From Ligustrum vulgare (lineage: Eukaryota > Streptophyta > Magnoliopsida > Lamiales > Oleaceae): DNA of 64,000 nucleotides. The notes beneath the pieces were generated by a model. The model saw only the letters and a program-made list of their open reading frames with translations. It searched no databases and had not been told where the DNA came from. The position numbers and the translations under genes were made by a program. Positions within the stretch are counted from its first letter, which is position 1. Each line of letters starts with the position of its first letter. The DNA is taken from NCBI GenBank assembly GCA_963555705.1, contig OY743180.1, forward strand, positions 42,130,129 through 42,194,128, given 5' to 3'. Positions 52,109 through 64,000 of this stretch are shown here, piece by piece.

Positions 52109-54106
52109 GTTTGGATTCCGGAACTTAACAGTTAACACCAAAATACAGCGTTTGAGAAGTACCTTCGAGCTTCAACTCAACAAACAAATCGACAATCGAC
52201 TTCTTCCGTTATCCTCTAATGCAACAAATTTTCCTTCAAAGAGGAAAAAATGAGAGAGATCGAATTTCGGAGAACCAAAAATAGATTAAAAATATGAAAA
52301 AACGAATCAATAACTACAAAATAAATGAAGAACACGAAAACTCCATCAATCAGTCGGGATCGGCACAAGAACGATGATGATCAGAACGGTAGACTGTCCT
52401 TCAAAGAGGAAAAAATGAGTGAGATGGAATTTTGGAGAACCAAAAATAAATTAAAAGTATGAAAAAACGAATCAATTCCTACAAAATAAATGAAGAACGC
52501 GAAAACTCCAGAATCAGCAGGGATCGGCACAAGAATGATGATGATCGGAACGGTCGACAAGAATTCGGAGCCGCACAGAGAGGAATTCTTAGGGTTTTAA
52601 GGAAAATGAAATAGAATTTGACATAACGTGTCCAGCTAAAAGTACGGGCAGCCCAAACAATTCCATGCAAAGCATTGAGTTTTGATTCCGGAACTTAACA
52701 GTTAACACCAAAATACAGCGTTTGAGAAGTACCTTCGAGCTTCAACTCAACAAACAAATCGACAATCGACTTCTTCCGTTATCCTCTAATGCAACAAATT
52801 TTCCTTCAAAGAGGAAAAAATGAGAGAGATCGAATTTCGGAGAACCAAAAATAGATTAAAAATATGAAAAAACGAATCAATAACTACAAAATAAATGAAG
52901 AACACGAAAACTCCATCAATCAGTCGGGATCGGCACAAGAACGATGATGATCAGAACGGTCGACTGTCCTTCAAAGAGGAAAAAATGAGTGAGATGGAAT
53001 TTTGGAGAACCAAAAATAAATTAAAAGTATGAAAAAACGAATCAATTCCTACAAAATAAATGTAGAACGCGAAAACTCCAGATATCAGCAGGGATCGGCA
53101 CAAGAACGATGATGATCGGAACGGTCGACAAGAATTCGGAGCCGCACAGAGAGGAATTCTTAGGGTTTTAAGGAAAATGAAATAGAATTTGACATAACGT
53201 GTCCAGCTAAAAGTACGGGCAGCCCAAACAATTCCATGCAAAGCATGGAGTTTTGATTCCGGAACTTAACAGTTAACACCAAAATACAGCGTTTGAGAAG
53301 TACCTTCGAGCTTCAACTCAACAAACAAATCGACAATCAACTTCTTCCGTTATCCTCTAATGCAACAAATTTTCCTTCAAAGAGGAAAAAATGAGAGAGA
53401 TCGAATTTCGGAGAACCAAAAATAGATTAAAAATATGAAAAACCGAATCAATACCTACAAAATAAATGAAGAACACGAAAACTCCATCAATCAGCCGGGA
53501 TCGGCACAAGAACGATGATGATCAGAACGGTCGACTGTCCTTCAAAGAGGAAAAAATGAGTGAGATGGAATTTTGGAGAACCAAAAATATATTAAAAGTA
53601 TGAAAAAATGAATCAATTCCTACAAAATAAATGAAGAACGCGAAAACTCCAGCAATCACCAGGGATCGGCACAAGAACGATGATGATCGGAACGGTCGAC
53701 AAGAATTCGGAGCCGCACAGAGAGGAATTCTTAGGGTTTTAAGGAAAATGAAATAGAATTTGACATAACGTGTCCAGCTAAAAGTACGGGCAGCCCAAAC
53801 AATTCCATGCAAAGCATGGAGTTTGGATTCCGGAACTTAACAGTTAACACCAAAATACAGCGTTTGAGAAGTACCTTCGAGCTTCAACTCAACAAACAAA
53901 TCGACAATCGACTTCTTCCGTTATCCTCTAATGCAACAAATTTTCCTTCAAAGAGGAAAAAATGAGAGAGATCGAATTTCGGAGAACCAAAAATAGATTA
54001 AAAATATGAAAAAACGAATCAATAACTACAAAATAAATGAAGAACACGAAAACTCCATCAATCAGTCGGGATCGGCACAAGAACGATGATGATCAGAACG
54101 GTAGAC

Positions 54107-57100
54107 TGTCCTTCAAAGAGGAAAAAATGAGTGAGATGGAATTTTGGAGAACCAAAAATAAATTAAAAGTATGAAAAAACGAATCAATTCCTACAAAATA
54201 AATGAAGAACGCGAAAACTCCAGAATCAGCAGGGATCGGCACAAGAATGATGATGATCGGAACGGTCGACAAGAATTCGGAGCCGCACAGAGAGGAATTC
54301 TTAGGGTTTTAAGGAAAATGAAATAGAATTTGACATAACGTGTCCAGCTAAAAGTACGGGCAGCCCAAACAATTCCATGCAAAGCATTGAGTTTTGATTC
54401 CGGAACTTAACAGTTAACACCAAAATACAGCGTTTGAGAAGTACCTTCGAGCTTCAACTCAACAAACAAATCGACAATCAACTTCTTCCGTTATCCTCTA
54501 ATGCAACAAATTTTCCTTCAAAGAGGAAAAAATGAGAGAGATCGAATTTTGGAGAACCAAAAATAGATTAAAAATATGAAAAAACGAATCAATACCTAAA
54601 AAATAAATGAAGAACACGAAAACTCCATCAATCAGCCGGGATCGGCACAAGAACGATGATGATCAGAACGGTCGACTGTCCTTCAAAGAGGAAAAAATGA
54701 GTGAGATGGAATTTTGGAGAACCAAAAATATATTAAAATTATTAAAAAACGAATCAATTCCTACAAAATAAATGAAGAACGCGAAAACTCTAGCAATCAG
54801 CAGGGATCGGCACAAGAACGATGATGATCGGAACGGTCGACAAGAATTCGGAGCCGCACAGAGAGGAATTCTTAGGGTTTTAAGGAAAATGAAATAGAAT
54901 TTGACATAACGTGTCCAACTAAAAGTACGGGCAGCCCAAACAATTCCATGCAAAGCATTGAGTTTTGATTCCGGAACTTAACAGTTAACACCAAAATACA
55001 GCGTTTGAGAAGTACCTTCGAGCTTCAACTCAACAAACAAATCGACAATCAACTTCTTCCGTTATCCTCTAATGCAACAAATTTTCCTTCAAAGAGGAAA
55101 AAATGAGAGAGATCGAATTTCGGAGAACCAAAAATAGATTAAAAATATGAAAAACCGAATCAATACCTACAAAATAAATGAAGAACACGAAAACTCCATC
55201 AATCAGCCGGGATCGGCACAAGAACGATGATGATCAGAACGGTCGACTGTCCTTCAAAGAGGAAAAAATGAGTGAGATGGAATTTTGGAGAACCAAAAAT
55301 ATATTAAAAGTATGAAAAAACGAATCAATTCCTACAAAATAAATGAAGAACGCGAAAACTCCAACAATCAGCAGGGATCGGCACAAGAACGATGATGATC
55401 GGAACGGTCGACAAGAATTCGGAGCCGCACAGAGAGGAATTCTTAGGGTTTTAAGGAAAATGAAATAGAATTTGACATAACGTGTCCAGCTAAAAGTACG
55501 GGCAGCCCAAACAATTCCATGCAAAGTATGGAGTTTGGATTCCGGAACTTAACAGTTAACACCAAAATACAGCGTTTGAGAAGTACCTTCGAGCTTCAAC
55601 TCAACAAACAAATCGACAATCGACTTCTTCCGTTATCCTCTAATGCAACAAATTTTCCTTCAAAGAGGAAAAAATGAGAGAGATCGAATTTCGGAGAACC
55701 AAAAATAGATTAAAAATATGAAAAAACGAATCAATACCTACAAAATAAATGAAGAACACGAAAACTCCATCAATCAGTCGGGATCGGCACAAGAACGATG
55801 ATGATCAGAACGGTAAACTGTCCTTCAAAGAGGAAAAAATGAGTGAGATGGAATTTTGGAGAACCAAAAATAAATTAAAAGTATGAAAAAACGAATCAAT
55901 TCCTACAAAATAAATGAAGAACGCGAAAACTCCAGAATCAGCAGGGATCGGCACAAGAATGATGATGATCGGAACGGTCGACAAGAATTCGGAGCCGCAC
56001 AGAGAGGAATTCTTAGGGTTTTAAGGAAAATGAAATAGAATTTGACATAACGTGTCCAGCTAAAAGTACGGGCAGCCCAAACAATTCCATGCAAAGCATT
56101 GAGTTTTGATTCCGGAACTTAACAGTTAACACCAAAATACAGCGTTTGAGAAGTACCTTCGAGCTTCAACTCAACAAACAAATCGACAATCAACTTCTTC
56201 CGTTATCCTCTAATGCAACAAATTTTCCTTCAAAGAGGAAAAAATGAGAGAGATCGAATTTTGGAGAACCAAAAATAGATTAAAAATATGAAAAAACGAA
56301 TCAATACCTAAAAAATAAATGAAGAACACGAAAACTCCATCAATCAGCCGGGATCGGCACAAGAACGATGATGATCAGAACGGTCGACTGTCCTTCAAAG
56401 AGGAAAAAATGAGTGAGATGGAATTTTGGAGAACCAAAAATATATTAAAATTATTAAAAAACGAATCAATTCCTACAAAATAAATGAAGAACGCGAAAAC
56501 TCTAGCAATCAGCAGGGATCGGCACAAGAACGATGATGATCGGAACGGTCGACAAGAATTCGGAGCCGCACAGAGAGGAATTCTTAGGGTTTTAAGGAAA
56601 ATGAAATAGAATTTGACATAACGTGTCCAACTAAAAGTACGGGCAGCCCAAACAATTCCATGCAAAGCATTGAGTTTTGATTCCGGAACTTAACAGTTAA
56701 CACCAAAATACAGCGTTTGAGAAGTACCTTCGAGCTTCAACTCAACAAACAAATCGACAATCAACTTCTTCCGTTATCCTCTAATGCAACAAATTTTCCT
56801 TCAAAGAGGAAAAAATGAGAGAGATCGAATTTTGGAGAACCAAAAATAGATTAAAAATATGAAAAAACGAATCAATACCTAAAAAATAAATGAAGAACAC
56901 GAAAACTCCATCAATCAGCCGGGATCGGCACAAGAACGATGATGATCAGAACGGTCGACTGTCCTTCAAAGAGGAAAAAATGAGTGAGATGGAATTTTGG
57001 AGAACCAAAAATATATTAAAATTATTAAAAAACGAATCAATTCCTACAAAATAAATGAAGAACGCGAAAACTCTAGCAATCAGCAGGGATCGGCACAAGA

Positions 57101-60100
57101 ACGATGATGATCGGAACGGTCGACAAGAATTCGGAGCCGCACAGAGAGGAATTCTTAGGGTTTTAAGGAAAATGAAATAGAATTTGACATAACGTGTCCA
57201 ACTAAAAGTACGGGCAGCCCAAACAATTCCATGCAAAGCATTGAGTTTTGATTCCGGAACTTAACAGTTAACACCAAAATACAGCGTTTGAGAAGTACCT
57301 TCGAGCTTCAACTCAACAAACAAATCGACAATCAACTTCTTCCGTTATCCTCTAATGCAACAAATTTTCCTTCAAAGAGGAAAAAATGAGAGAGATCGAA
57401 TTTCGGAGAACCAAAAATAGATTAAAAATATGAAAAACCGAATCAATACCTACAAAATAAATGAAGAACACGAAAACTCCATCAATCAGCCGGGATCGGC
57501 ACAAGAACGATGATGATCAGAACGGTCGACTGTCCTTCAAAGAGGAAAAAATGAGTGAGATGGAATTTTGGAGAACCAAAAATATATTAAAAGTATGAAA
57601 AAACGAATCAATTCCTACAAAATAAATGAAGAACGCGAAAACTCCAGCAATCAGCAGGGATCGGCACAAGAACGATGATGATCGGAACGGTCGACAAGAA
57701 TTCGGAGCCGCACAGAGAGGAATTCTTAGGGTTTTAAGGAAAATGAAATAGAATTTGACATAACGTGTCCAGCTAAAAGTACGGGCAGCCCAAACAATTC
57801 CATGCAAAGTATGGAGTTTGGATTCCGGAACTTAACAGTTAACACCAAAATACAGCGTTTGAGAAGTACCTTCGAGCTTCAACTCAACAAACAAATCGAC
57901 AATCGACTTCTTCCGTTATCCTCTAATGCAACAAATTTTCCTTCAAAGAGGAAAAAATGAGAGAGATCGAATTTCGGAGAACCAAAAATAGATTAAAAAT
58001 ATGAAAAAACGAATCAATACCTACAAAATAAATGAAGAACACGAAAACTCCATCAATCAGTCGGGATCGGCACAAGAACGATGATGATCAGAACGGTAAA
58101 CTGTCCTTCAAAGAGGAAAAAATGAGTGAGATGGAATTTTGGAGAACCAAAAATAAATTAAAAGTATGAAAAAACGAATCAATTCCTACAAAATAAATGA
58201 AGAACGCGAAAACTCCAGAATCAGCAGGGATCGGCACAAGAATGATGATGATCGGAACGGTCGACAAGAATTCGGAGCCGCACAGAGAGGAATTCTTAGG
58301 GTTTTAAGGAAAATGAAATAGAATTTGACATAACGTGTCCAGCTAAAAGTACGGGCAGCCCAAACAATTCCATGCAAAGCATTGAGTTTTGATTCCGGAA
58401 CTTAACAGTTAACACCAAAATACAGCGTTTGAGAAGTACCTTCGAGCTTCAACTCAACAAACAAATCGACAATCAACTTCTTCCGTTATCCTCTAATGCA
58501 ACAAATTTTCCTTCAAAGAGGAAAAAATGAGAGAGATCGAATTTTGGAGAACCAAAAATAGATTAAAAATATGAAAAAACGAATCAATACCTAAAAAATA
58601 AATGAAGAACACGAAAACTCCATCAATCAGCCGGGATCGGCACAAGAACGATGATGATCAGAACGGTCGACTGTCCTTCAAAGAGGAAAAAATGAGTGAG
58701 ATGGAATTTTGGAGAACCAAAAATATATTAAAATTATTAAAAAACGAATCAATTCCTACAAAATAAATGAAGAACGCGAAAACTCTAGCAATCAGCAGGG
58801 ATCGGCACAAGAACGATGATGATCGGAACGGTCGACAAGAATTCGGAGCCGCACAGAGAGGAATTCTTAGGGTTTTAAGGAAAATGAAATAGAATTTGAC
58901 ATAACGTGTCCAACTAAAAGTACGGGCAGCCCAAACAATTCCATGCAAAGCATTGAGTTTTGATTCCGGAACTTAACAGTTAACACCAAAATACAGCGTT
59001 TGAGAAGTACCTTCGAGCTTCAACTCAACAAACAAATCGACAATCAACTTCTTCCGTTATCCTCTAATGCAACAAATTTTCCTTCAAAGAGGAAAAAATG
59101 AGAGAGATCGAATTTTGGAGAACCAAAAATAGATTAAAAATATGAAAAAACGAATCAATACCTAAAAAATAAATGAAGAACACGAAAACTCCATCAATCA
59201 GCCGGGATCGGCACAAGAACGATGATAATCAGAACGGTCGACTGTCCTTCAAAGAGGAAAAAATGAGTGAGATGGAATTTTGGAGAACCAAAAATAAATT
59301 AAAAGTATGAAAAAACGAATCAATTCCTACAAAATAAATGAAGAACGCGAAAACTCCAGCAATCAGCAGGGATCGGCACAAGAACGATGATGATCGGAAC
59401 GGTCGACAAGAATTCGGAGCGTCACAGAGAGGAATTCTTAGGGTTTTAAGGAAAATGAAATAGAATTTGACATAACGTGTCCAGCTAAAAGTACGGGCAG
59501 CCCAAACAATTCCATGCAAAGCATGGAGTTTGGATTCCGGAACTTAACAGTTAACACCAAAATACAGCGTTTGAGAAGTACCTTCGAGCTTCAACTCAAC
59601 AAACAAATCGACAATCGACTTCTTCCGTTATCCTCTAATGCAACAAATTTTCCTTCAAAGAGGAAAAAATGAGAGAGATCGAATTTCGGAGAACCAAAAA
59701 TAGATTAAAAATATGAAAAAACGAATCAATAACTACAAAATAAATGAAGAACACGAAAACTCCATCAATCAGTCGGGATCGGCACAAGAACGATGATGAT
59801 CAAAACGGTCGACTGTCCTTCAAAGAGGAAAAAATGAGTGAGATGGAATTTTGGAGAACCAAAAATAAATTAAAAGTATGAAAAAACGAATCAATTCCTA
59901 CAAAATAAATGTAGAACGCGAAAACCCCAGATATCAGCAGGGATCGGCACAAGAACGATGATGATCGGAACAGTCGACAAGAATTCGGAGCCGCACAGAG
60001 AGGAATTCTTAGGGTTTTAAGGAAAATGAAATAGAATTTGACATAACGTGTCCAGCTAAAAGTACGGGCAGCCCAAACAATTCCATGCAAAGCATGGAGT

Positions 60101-61912
60101 TTGGATTCCGGAACTTAACAGTTAACACCAAAATACAGCGTTTGAGAAGTACCTTCGAGCTTCAACTCAACAAACAAATCGACAATCGACTTCTTCCGTT
60201 ATCCTCTAATGCAACAAATTTTCCTTCAAAGAGGAAAAAATGAGAGAGATCGAATTTCGGAGAACCAAAAATAGATTAAAAATATGAAAAAACGAATCAA
60301 TAACTACAAAATAAATGAAGAACACGAAAACTCCATCAATCAGTCGGGATCGGCACAAGAACGATGATGATCAGAACGGTCGACTGTCCTTCAAAGAGGA
60401 AAAAATGAGTGAGATGGAATTTTGGAGAACCAAAAATAAATTAAAAGTATGAAAAAACGAATCAATTCCTACAAAATAAATGTAGAACGCGAAAACTCCA
60501 GATATCAGCAGGGATCGGCACAAGAACGATGATGATCGGAACGGTCGACAAGAATTCGGAGCCGCACAGAGAGGAATTCTTAGGGTTTTAAGGAAAATGA
60601 AATAGAATTTGACATAACGTGTCCAGCTAAAAGTACGGGCAGCCCAAACAATTCCATGCAAAGCATGGAGTTTTGATTCCGGAACTTAACAGTTAACACC
60701 AAAATACAGCGTTTGAGAAGTACCTTCGAGCTTCAACTCAACAAACAAATCGACAATCAACTTCTTCCGTTATCCTCTAATGCAACAAATTTTCCTTCAA
60801 AGAGGAAAAAATGAGAGAGATCGAATTTCGGAGAACCAAAAATAGATTAAAAATATGAAAAACCGAATCAATACCTACAAAATAAATGAAGAACACGAAA
60901 ACTCCATCAATCAGCCGGGATCGGCACAAGAACGATGATGATCAGAACGGTCGACTGTCCTTCAAAGAGGAAAAAATGAGTGAGATGGAATTTTGGAGAA
61001 CCAAAAATATATTAAAAGTATGAAAAAATGAATCAATTCCTACAAAATAAATGAAGAACGCGAAAACTCCAGCAATCACCAGGGATCGGCACAAGAACGA
61101 TGATGATCGGAACGGTCGACAAGAATTCGGAGCCGCACAGAGAGGAATTCTTAGGGTTTTAAGGAAAATGAAATAGAATTTGACATAACGTGTCCAGCTA
61201 AAAGTACGGGCAGCCCAAACAATTCCATGCAAAGCATGGAGTTTGGATTCCGGAACTTAACAGTTAACACCAAAATACAGCGTTTGAGAAGTACCTTCGA
61301 GCTTCAACTCAACAAACAAATCGACAATCGACTTCTTCCGTTATCCTCTAATGCAACAAATTTTCCTTCAAAGAGGAAAAAATGAGAGAGATCGAATTTC
61401 GGAGAACCAAAAATAGATTAAAAATATGAAAAAACGAATCAATAACTACAAAATAAATGAAGAACACGAAAACTCCATCAATCAGTCGGGATCGGCACAA
61501 GAACGATGATGATCAGAACGGTAGACTGTCCTTCAAAGAGGAAAAAATGAGTGAGATGGAATTTTGGAGAACCAAAAATAAATTAAAAGTATGAAAAAAC
61601 GAATCAATTCCTACAAAATAAATGAAGAACGCGAAAACTCCAGAATCAGCAGGGATCGGCACAAGAATGATGATGATCGGAACGGTCGACAAGAATTCGG
61701 AGCCGCACAGAGAGGAATTCTTAGGGTTTTAAGGAAAATGAAATAGAATTTGACATAACGTGTCCAGCTAAAAGTACGGGCAGCCCAAACAATTCCATGC
61801 AAAGCATTGAGTTTTGATTCCGGAACTTAACAGTTAACACCAAAATACAGCGTTTGAGAAGTACCTTCGAGCTTCAACTCAACAAACAAATCGACAATCA
61901 ACTTCTTCCGTT
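54107..61912. repeat. 9132-bp higher-order repeat, near-identical block copy 2
   Basis: This is the partner of 44975-52780, separated from it by about 1.3 kb of the same satellite (E'-F-B units). The full period is 16 units, twelve of 571 bp and four of 570 bp, which sums to 9132 bp. The apparent near-identity over about 7.8 kb indicates a recent large duplication, or possibly an assembly duplication. Confidence 0.85.
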
Positions 61913-62373
61913 ATCCTCTAATGCAACAAATTTTCCTTCAAAGAGGAAAAAATGAGAGAGATCGAATTTTGGAGAACCAAAAATAGATTAAAAATATGAA
62001 AAAACGAATCAATACCTAAAAAATAAATGAAGAACACGAAAACTCCATCAATCAGCCGGGATCGGTACAAGAACGATGATGATCAGAACGGTCGACTGTC
62101 CTTCAAAGAGGAAAAAATGAGTGAGATGAAATTTTGGAGAACCAAAAATATATTAAAATTATTAAAAAACGAATCAATTCCTACAAAATAAATGAAGAAC
62201 GCGAAAACTCTAGCAATCAGCGGGGATCGGCACAAGAACGATGATGATCGGAACGGTCGACAAGAATTCGGAGCCGCACAGAGAGGAATTCTTAGGGTTT
62301 TAAGGAAAATGAAATAGAATTTGACATAACGTGTCCAACTAAAAGTACGGGCAGCCCAAACAATTCCATGCAA
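54954..62373. repeat. Right-hand domain: second pass of the 16-unit order
   Basis: Unit ends are 55524 A, 56094 B, 56665 C, 57236 C, 57807 A, 58377 B, 58948 C, 59519 D, 60090 E, 60661 E', 61232 F, 61802 B and 62373 C. This reproduces the order from 45822 onward at an offset of 9132 bp. The final C has extra substitutions (TCGGTACAAG near 62064, GATGAAATTTTGG near 62127, GCAAAACATTG near 62372), so it lies outside the near-identical block. Confidence 0.9.
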
Positions 62374-64000
62374 AACATTGAGTTTTGATTCCGGAACTTA
62401 ACAGTTAACACCAAAATACAGCGTTTGAGAAGTACCTTCGAGCTTCAACTCAACAAACAAATCGACAATCGACTTCTTCCGTTATCCTCTAATGCAACAA
62501 ATTTTCCTTCAAAGAGGAAAAAATGAGAGAGATCGAATTTCGGAGAACCAAAAATAGATTAAAAATATGAAAAGACGAATCAATACCTACAAAATAAATG
62601 AAGAACACGAAAACTCCATCAATCAGTCGGGATCGGCACAAGAACGATGATGATCAGAACGGTAGACTGTCCTTCAAAGAGGAAAAAATGAGTGAGATGG
62701 AATTTTGGAGAACCAAAAATAAATTAAAAGTATGAAAAAACGAATCAATTCCTACAAAATAAATGAAGAACGTGAAAACTCCAGAATCAGCAGGGATCGG
62801 CACAAGAACGATGATGATCGGAACGGTCGACAAAAATTCGGAGCCGCACAGAGAGGAATTCTTAGGGTTTTAAGTAAAATGAAATAGAATTTGACATAAC
62901 GTGTCCAGCTAAAAGTACGGGCAGCCCGAACAATTCCATGCAAAGCATTGAGTTTTGATTCCGGAACTTAACAGTTAACACCAAAATACAGCGTTTGAGA
63001 AGTACCTTCGAGCTTCAACTCAACAAACAAATCGACAATCAACTTCTTCCGTTATCCTCTAATGCAACAAATTTTCCTTCAAAGAGGAAAAAATGAGAGA
63101 GATCGAATTTTGGAGAACCAAAAATAGATTAAAAATATGAAAAAACGAATCAATACCTAAAAAATAAATGAAGAACACGAAAACTCCATCAATCAGCCGG
63201 GATCGGCACAAGAACGATGATGATCAAAACGGTCGACTGTCCTTCAAAGAGGAAAAAATGAGTGAGATGGAATTTTGGAGAACCAAAAATATATTAAAAT
63301 TATTAAAAAACGAATCAATTCCTACAAAATAAATGAAGAACGCGAAAACTCCAGCAATCAACAGGGATCGGCACAAGAATGATGATGATCGGAACGGTCG
63401 ACAAGAATTCGGAGCCGCACAGAGAGGAATTCTTAGGGTTTTAAGGAAAATGAAATAGAATTTGACATAACGTGTCCAGCTAAAAGTACGGGCAGCCCAA
63501 ACAATTCCATGCAAAGCATTGAATTTTGATAACGGAACTTAACAGTTAACACCATAATACAGCGTTTGAGAAGTACCTTCGAGCTTCAACTCAACAAACA
63601 AATCGACAATCGACTTCTTCCGTTATCCTCTAATGCAACAAATTTTCCTTCAAAGAGGAAAAAATGAGAGAGATCGAATTTCGGAGAACCAAAAATAGAT
63701 TAAAAATATGAAAAGACGAATCAATACCTACAAAATAAATGAAGAACACGAAAACTCCATCAATCAGTCGGGATCGGCACAAGAACGATGATGATCAGAA
63801 CGGTCGACTGTCCTTCAAAGAGGAAAAAATGAGTGAGGTGGAATTTTGGAGAACCAAAAATAAATTAAAAGTATGAAAAAACGAATCAATTCCAACAAAA
63901 TAAATGAAGAACGCGAAAACTCCAGAATCAGCAGGGATCGGCACAAGAACGATGATGATCGGAACGGTCGACAAGAATTCGGAGCCGCACAGAGAGGAAT
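62374..64000. repeat. Right edge: B-type unit, C-like unit and a partial unit
   Basis: Unit ends are 62943 (570 bp) and 63514 (571 bp), followed by a partial unit cut at the window edge inside R. GAAAAGACGAATC occurs near 62571 and 63712. The unit ending 62943 has private changes (GTGAAAACTCC, CAAAAATTCGG, TTTTAAGTAAAATG). The partial unit has GAATTTTGATAACGG at its start. This edge is more diverged than the block before it. Confidence 0.87.

Larger units (their letters stand above)
44975..52780. repeat. 9132-bp higher-order repeat, near-identical block copy 1
   Basis: This block pairs with 54107-61912. Private variants recur at exactly 9132 bp: TGATAATCAG at 50091 and 59223, and the A of GGAACAGTCG at 50840 and 59972. 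The left limit is set by GGTAAACTG here against GGTAGACTG in the partner. The right limit is set by CAATCGAC against CAATCAAC. Reading by eye I noticed only two internal differences (AGAGGGAAAAATG near 51675; CCAGCAATC here against CCAACAATC near 55363). Confidence 0.85.
50388..54953. repeat. Right-hand domain: E, E', F, B, E', F, B, C units
   Basis: Unit ends are 50958 E, 51529 E', 52100 F, 52670 B, 53241 E', 53812 F, 54382 B and 54953 C. E units carry AAATGTAGAACG and CCAGATATCAGC; the first also has AACCCCAG and GGAACAGTCG. F units carry AATCACCAGGG (near 51944 and 53656). The trimer E'-F-B is tandemly duplicated at 1712 bp (51529 to 53241). E contains a GATATC site absent from other unit types. 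Confidence 0.9.
1..64000. repeat. Complex satellite DNA array, modular 406/571/736-bp units
   Basis: The entire window is a head-to-tail tandem array in one orientation. Phasing on the TCCATGC-AAA-GCATGGA palindrome gives 106 complete units (575-63514) and two partial edge units. Spacings between successive palindromes are 570-572 bp (76 units), 734-737 bp (21), 405-406 bp (6) and 561 bp (3), and they add up without gaps, so nothing foreign is inserted. Each unit is L (131 bp), one to three S modules (161-166 bp) and R (113 bp); complete units hold about 227 S copies. The plus strand is A-rich and purine-rich. No gene, tRNA, rRNA or transposon is visible. The array runs off both edges, so its true size is unknown. 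A centromeric, pericentromeric or subtelomeric location is plausible but not shown by the sequence. Confidence 0.97.

Noticed and set aside
1..64000. CRISPR array
   Set aside because: Repeats are contiguous, 165-571 bp long and have no unique spacers between them.
1..64000. rDNA intergenic spacer or histone-type gene cluster
   Set aside because: Plant rDNA spacers do contain subrepeats, but no rRNA or other gene is found in 64 kb and the longest unit is only about 737 bp.
1..64000. Nested LTR retrotransposons or transposon copies as the source of the periodicity
   Set aside because: I found no TG...CA-bounded terminal repeats, target-site duplications, primer-binding site or polymerase-like frame. 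Units join head to tail with constant phase.
1..64000. CENP-B box that would mark a centromere satellite
   Set aside because: I saw no match to the TTCG....A..CGGG core in the unit on either strand. Centromere identity cannot be claimed from the sequence.

Overview
The whole window is one uninterrupted, gene-free array of a complex satellite DNA. All units lie in the same orientation, with no transposon, RNA gene, telomere array or unique sequence between them. I phase units on a small palindrome (TCCATGC-AAA-GCATGGA), with unit ends at the second A of the loop. On that basis there are 106 complete units between 575 and 63514, plus a partial unit at each edge. Of these, 76 are 570-572 bp, 21 are 734-737 bp, 6 are 405-406 bp and 3 are 561 bp.

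The length classes have a simple modular explanation. Every unit is L (about 131 bp), then one, two or three tandem copies of a module S (about 165 bp), then R (about 113 bp). One S gives about 406 bp, two give 571 and three give 736. The first, middle and last S copies carry different diagnostic bases. The middle S of three-S units is a last-type/first-type chimera, and lone S copies are the reciprocal first-type/last-type chimera. These are the expected products of unequal exchange between neighbouring S copies.

Layout: 1-35506 mixes three-S and two-S units in higher-order repeats of about 1307 bp (dimers, 4003-10539 and 19192-24415), 1879 bp (trimers, 10540-14296) and 2613 bp (24986-30211). 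From 32087 to 37456 the order is 1710-bp then 975-bp repeats that include one-S units. From 37457 to 64000 no three-S unit remains. A disturbed patch at 40880-44109 holds 561-bp deletion variants and a one-S unit. From 44110 on, 570/571-bp units form 1712-bp trimers, nested in a 9132-bp higher-order period whose two copies look almost identical by eye.

Organism: nuclear DNA of a eukaryote. A flowering plant is my best guess. The clues are a TTAGGGTTT (plant telo-box, AAACCCTAA on the other strand) in nearly every unit, C-to-T variation in CG and CCG contexts that suggests cytosine methylation, and a nucleosome-sized 165-bp module. None of these is decisive. Short open frames recur on both strands but behave as by-products of the repeat, so no protein-coding gene is called.
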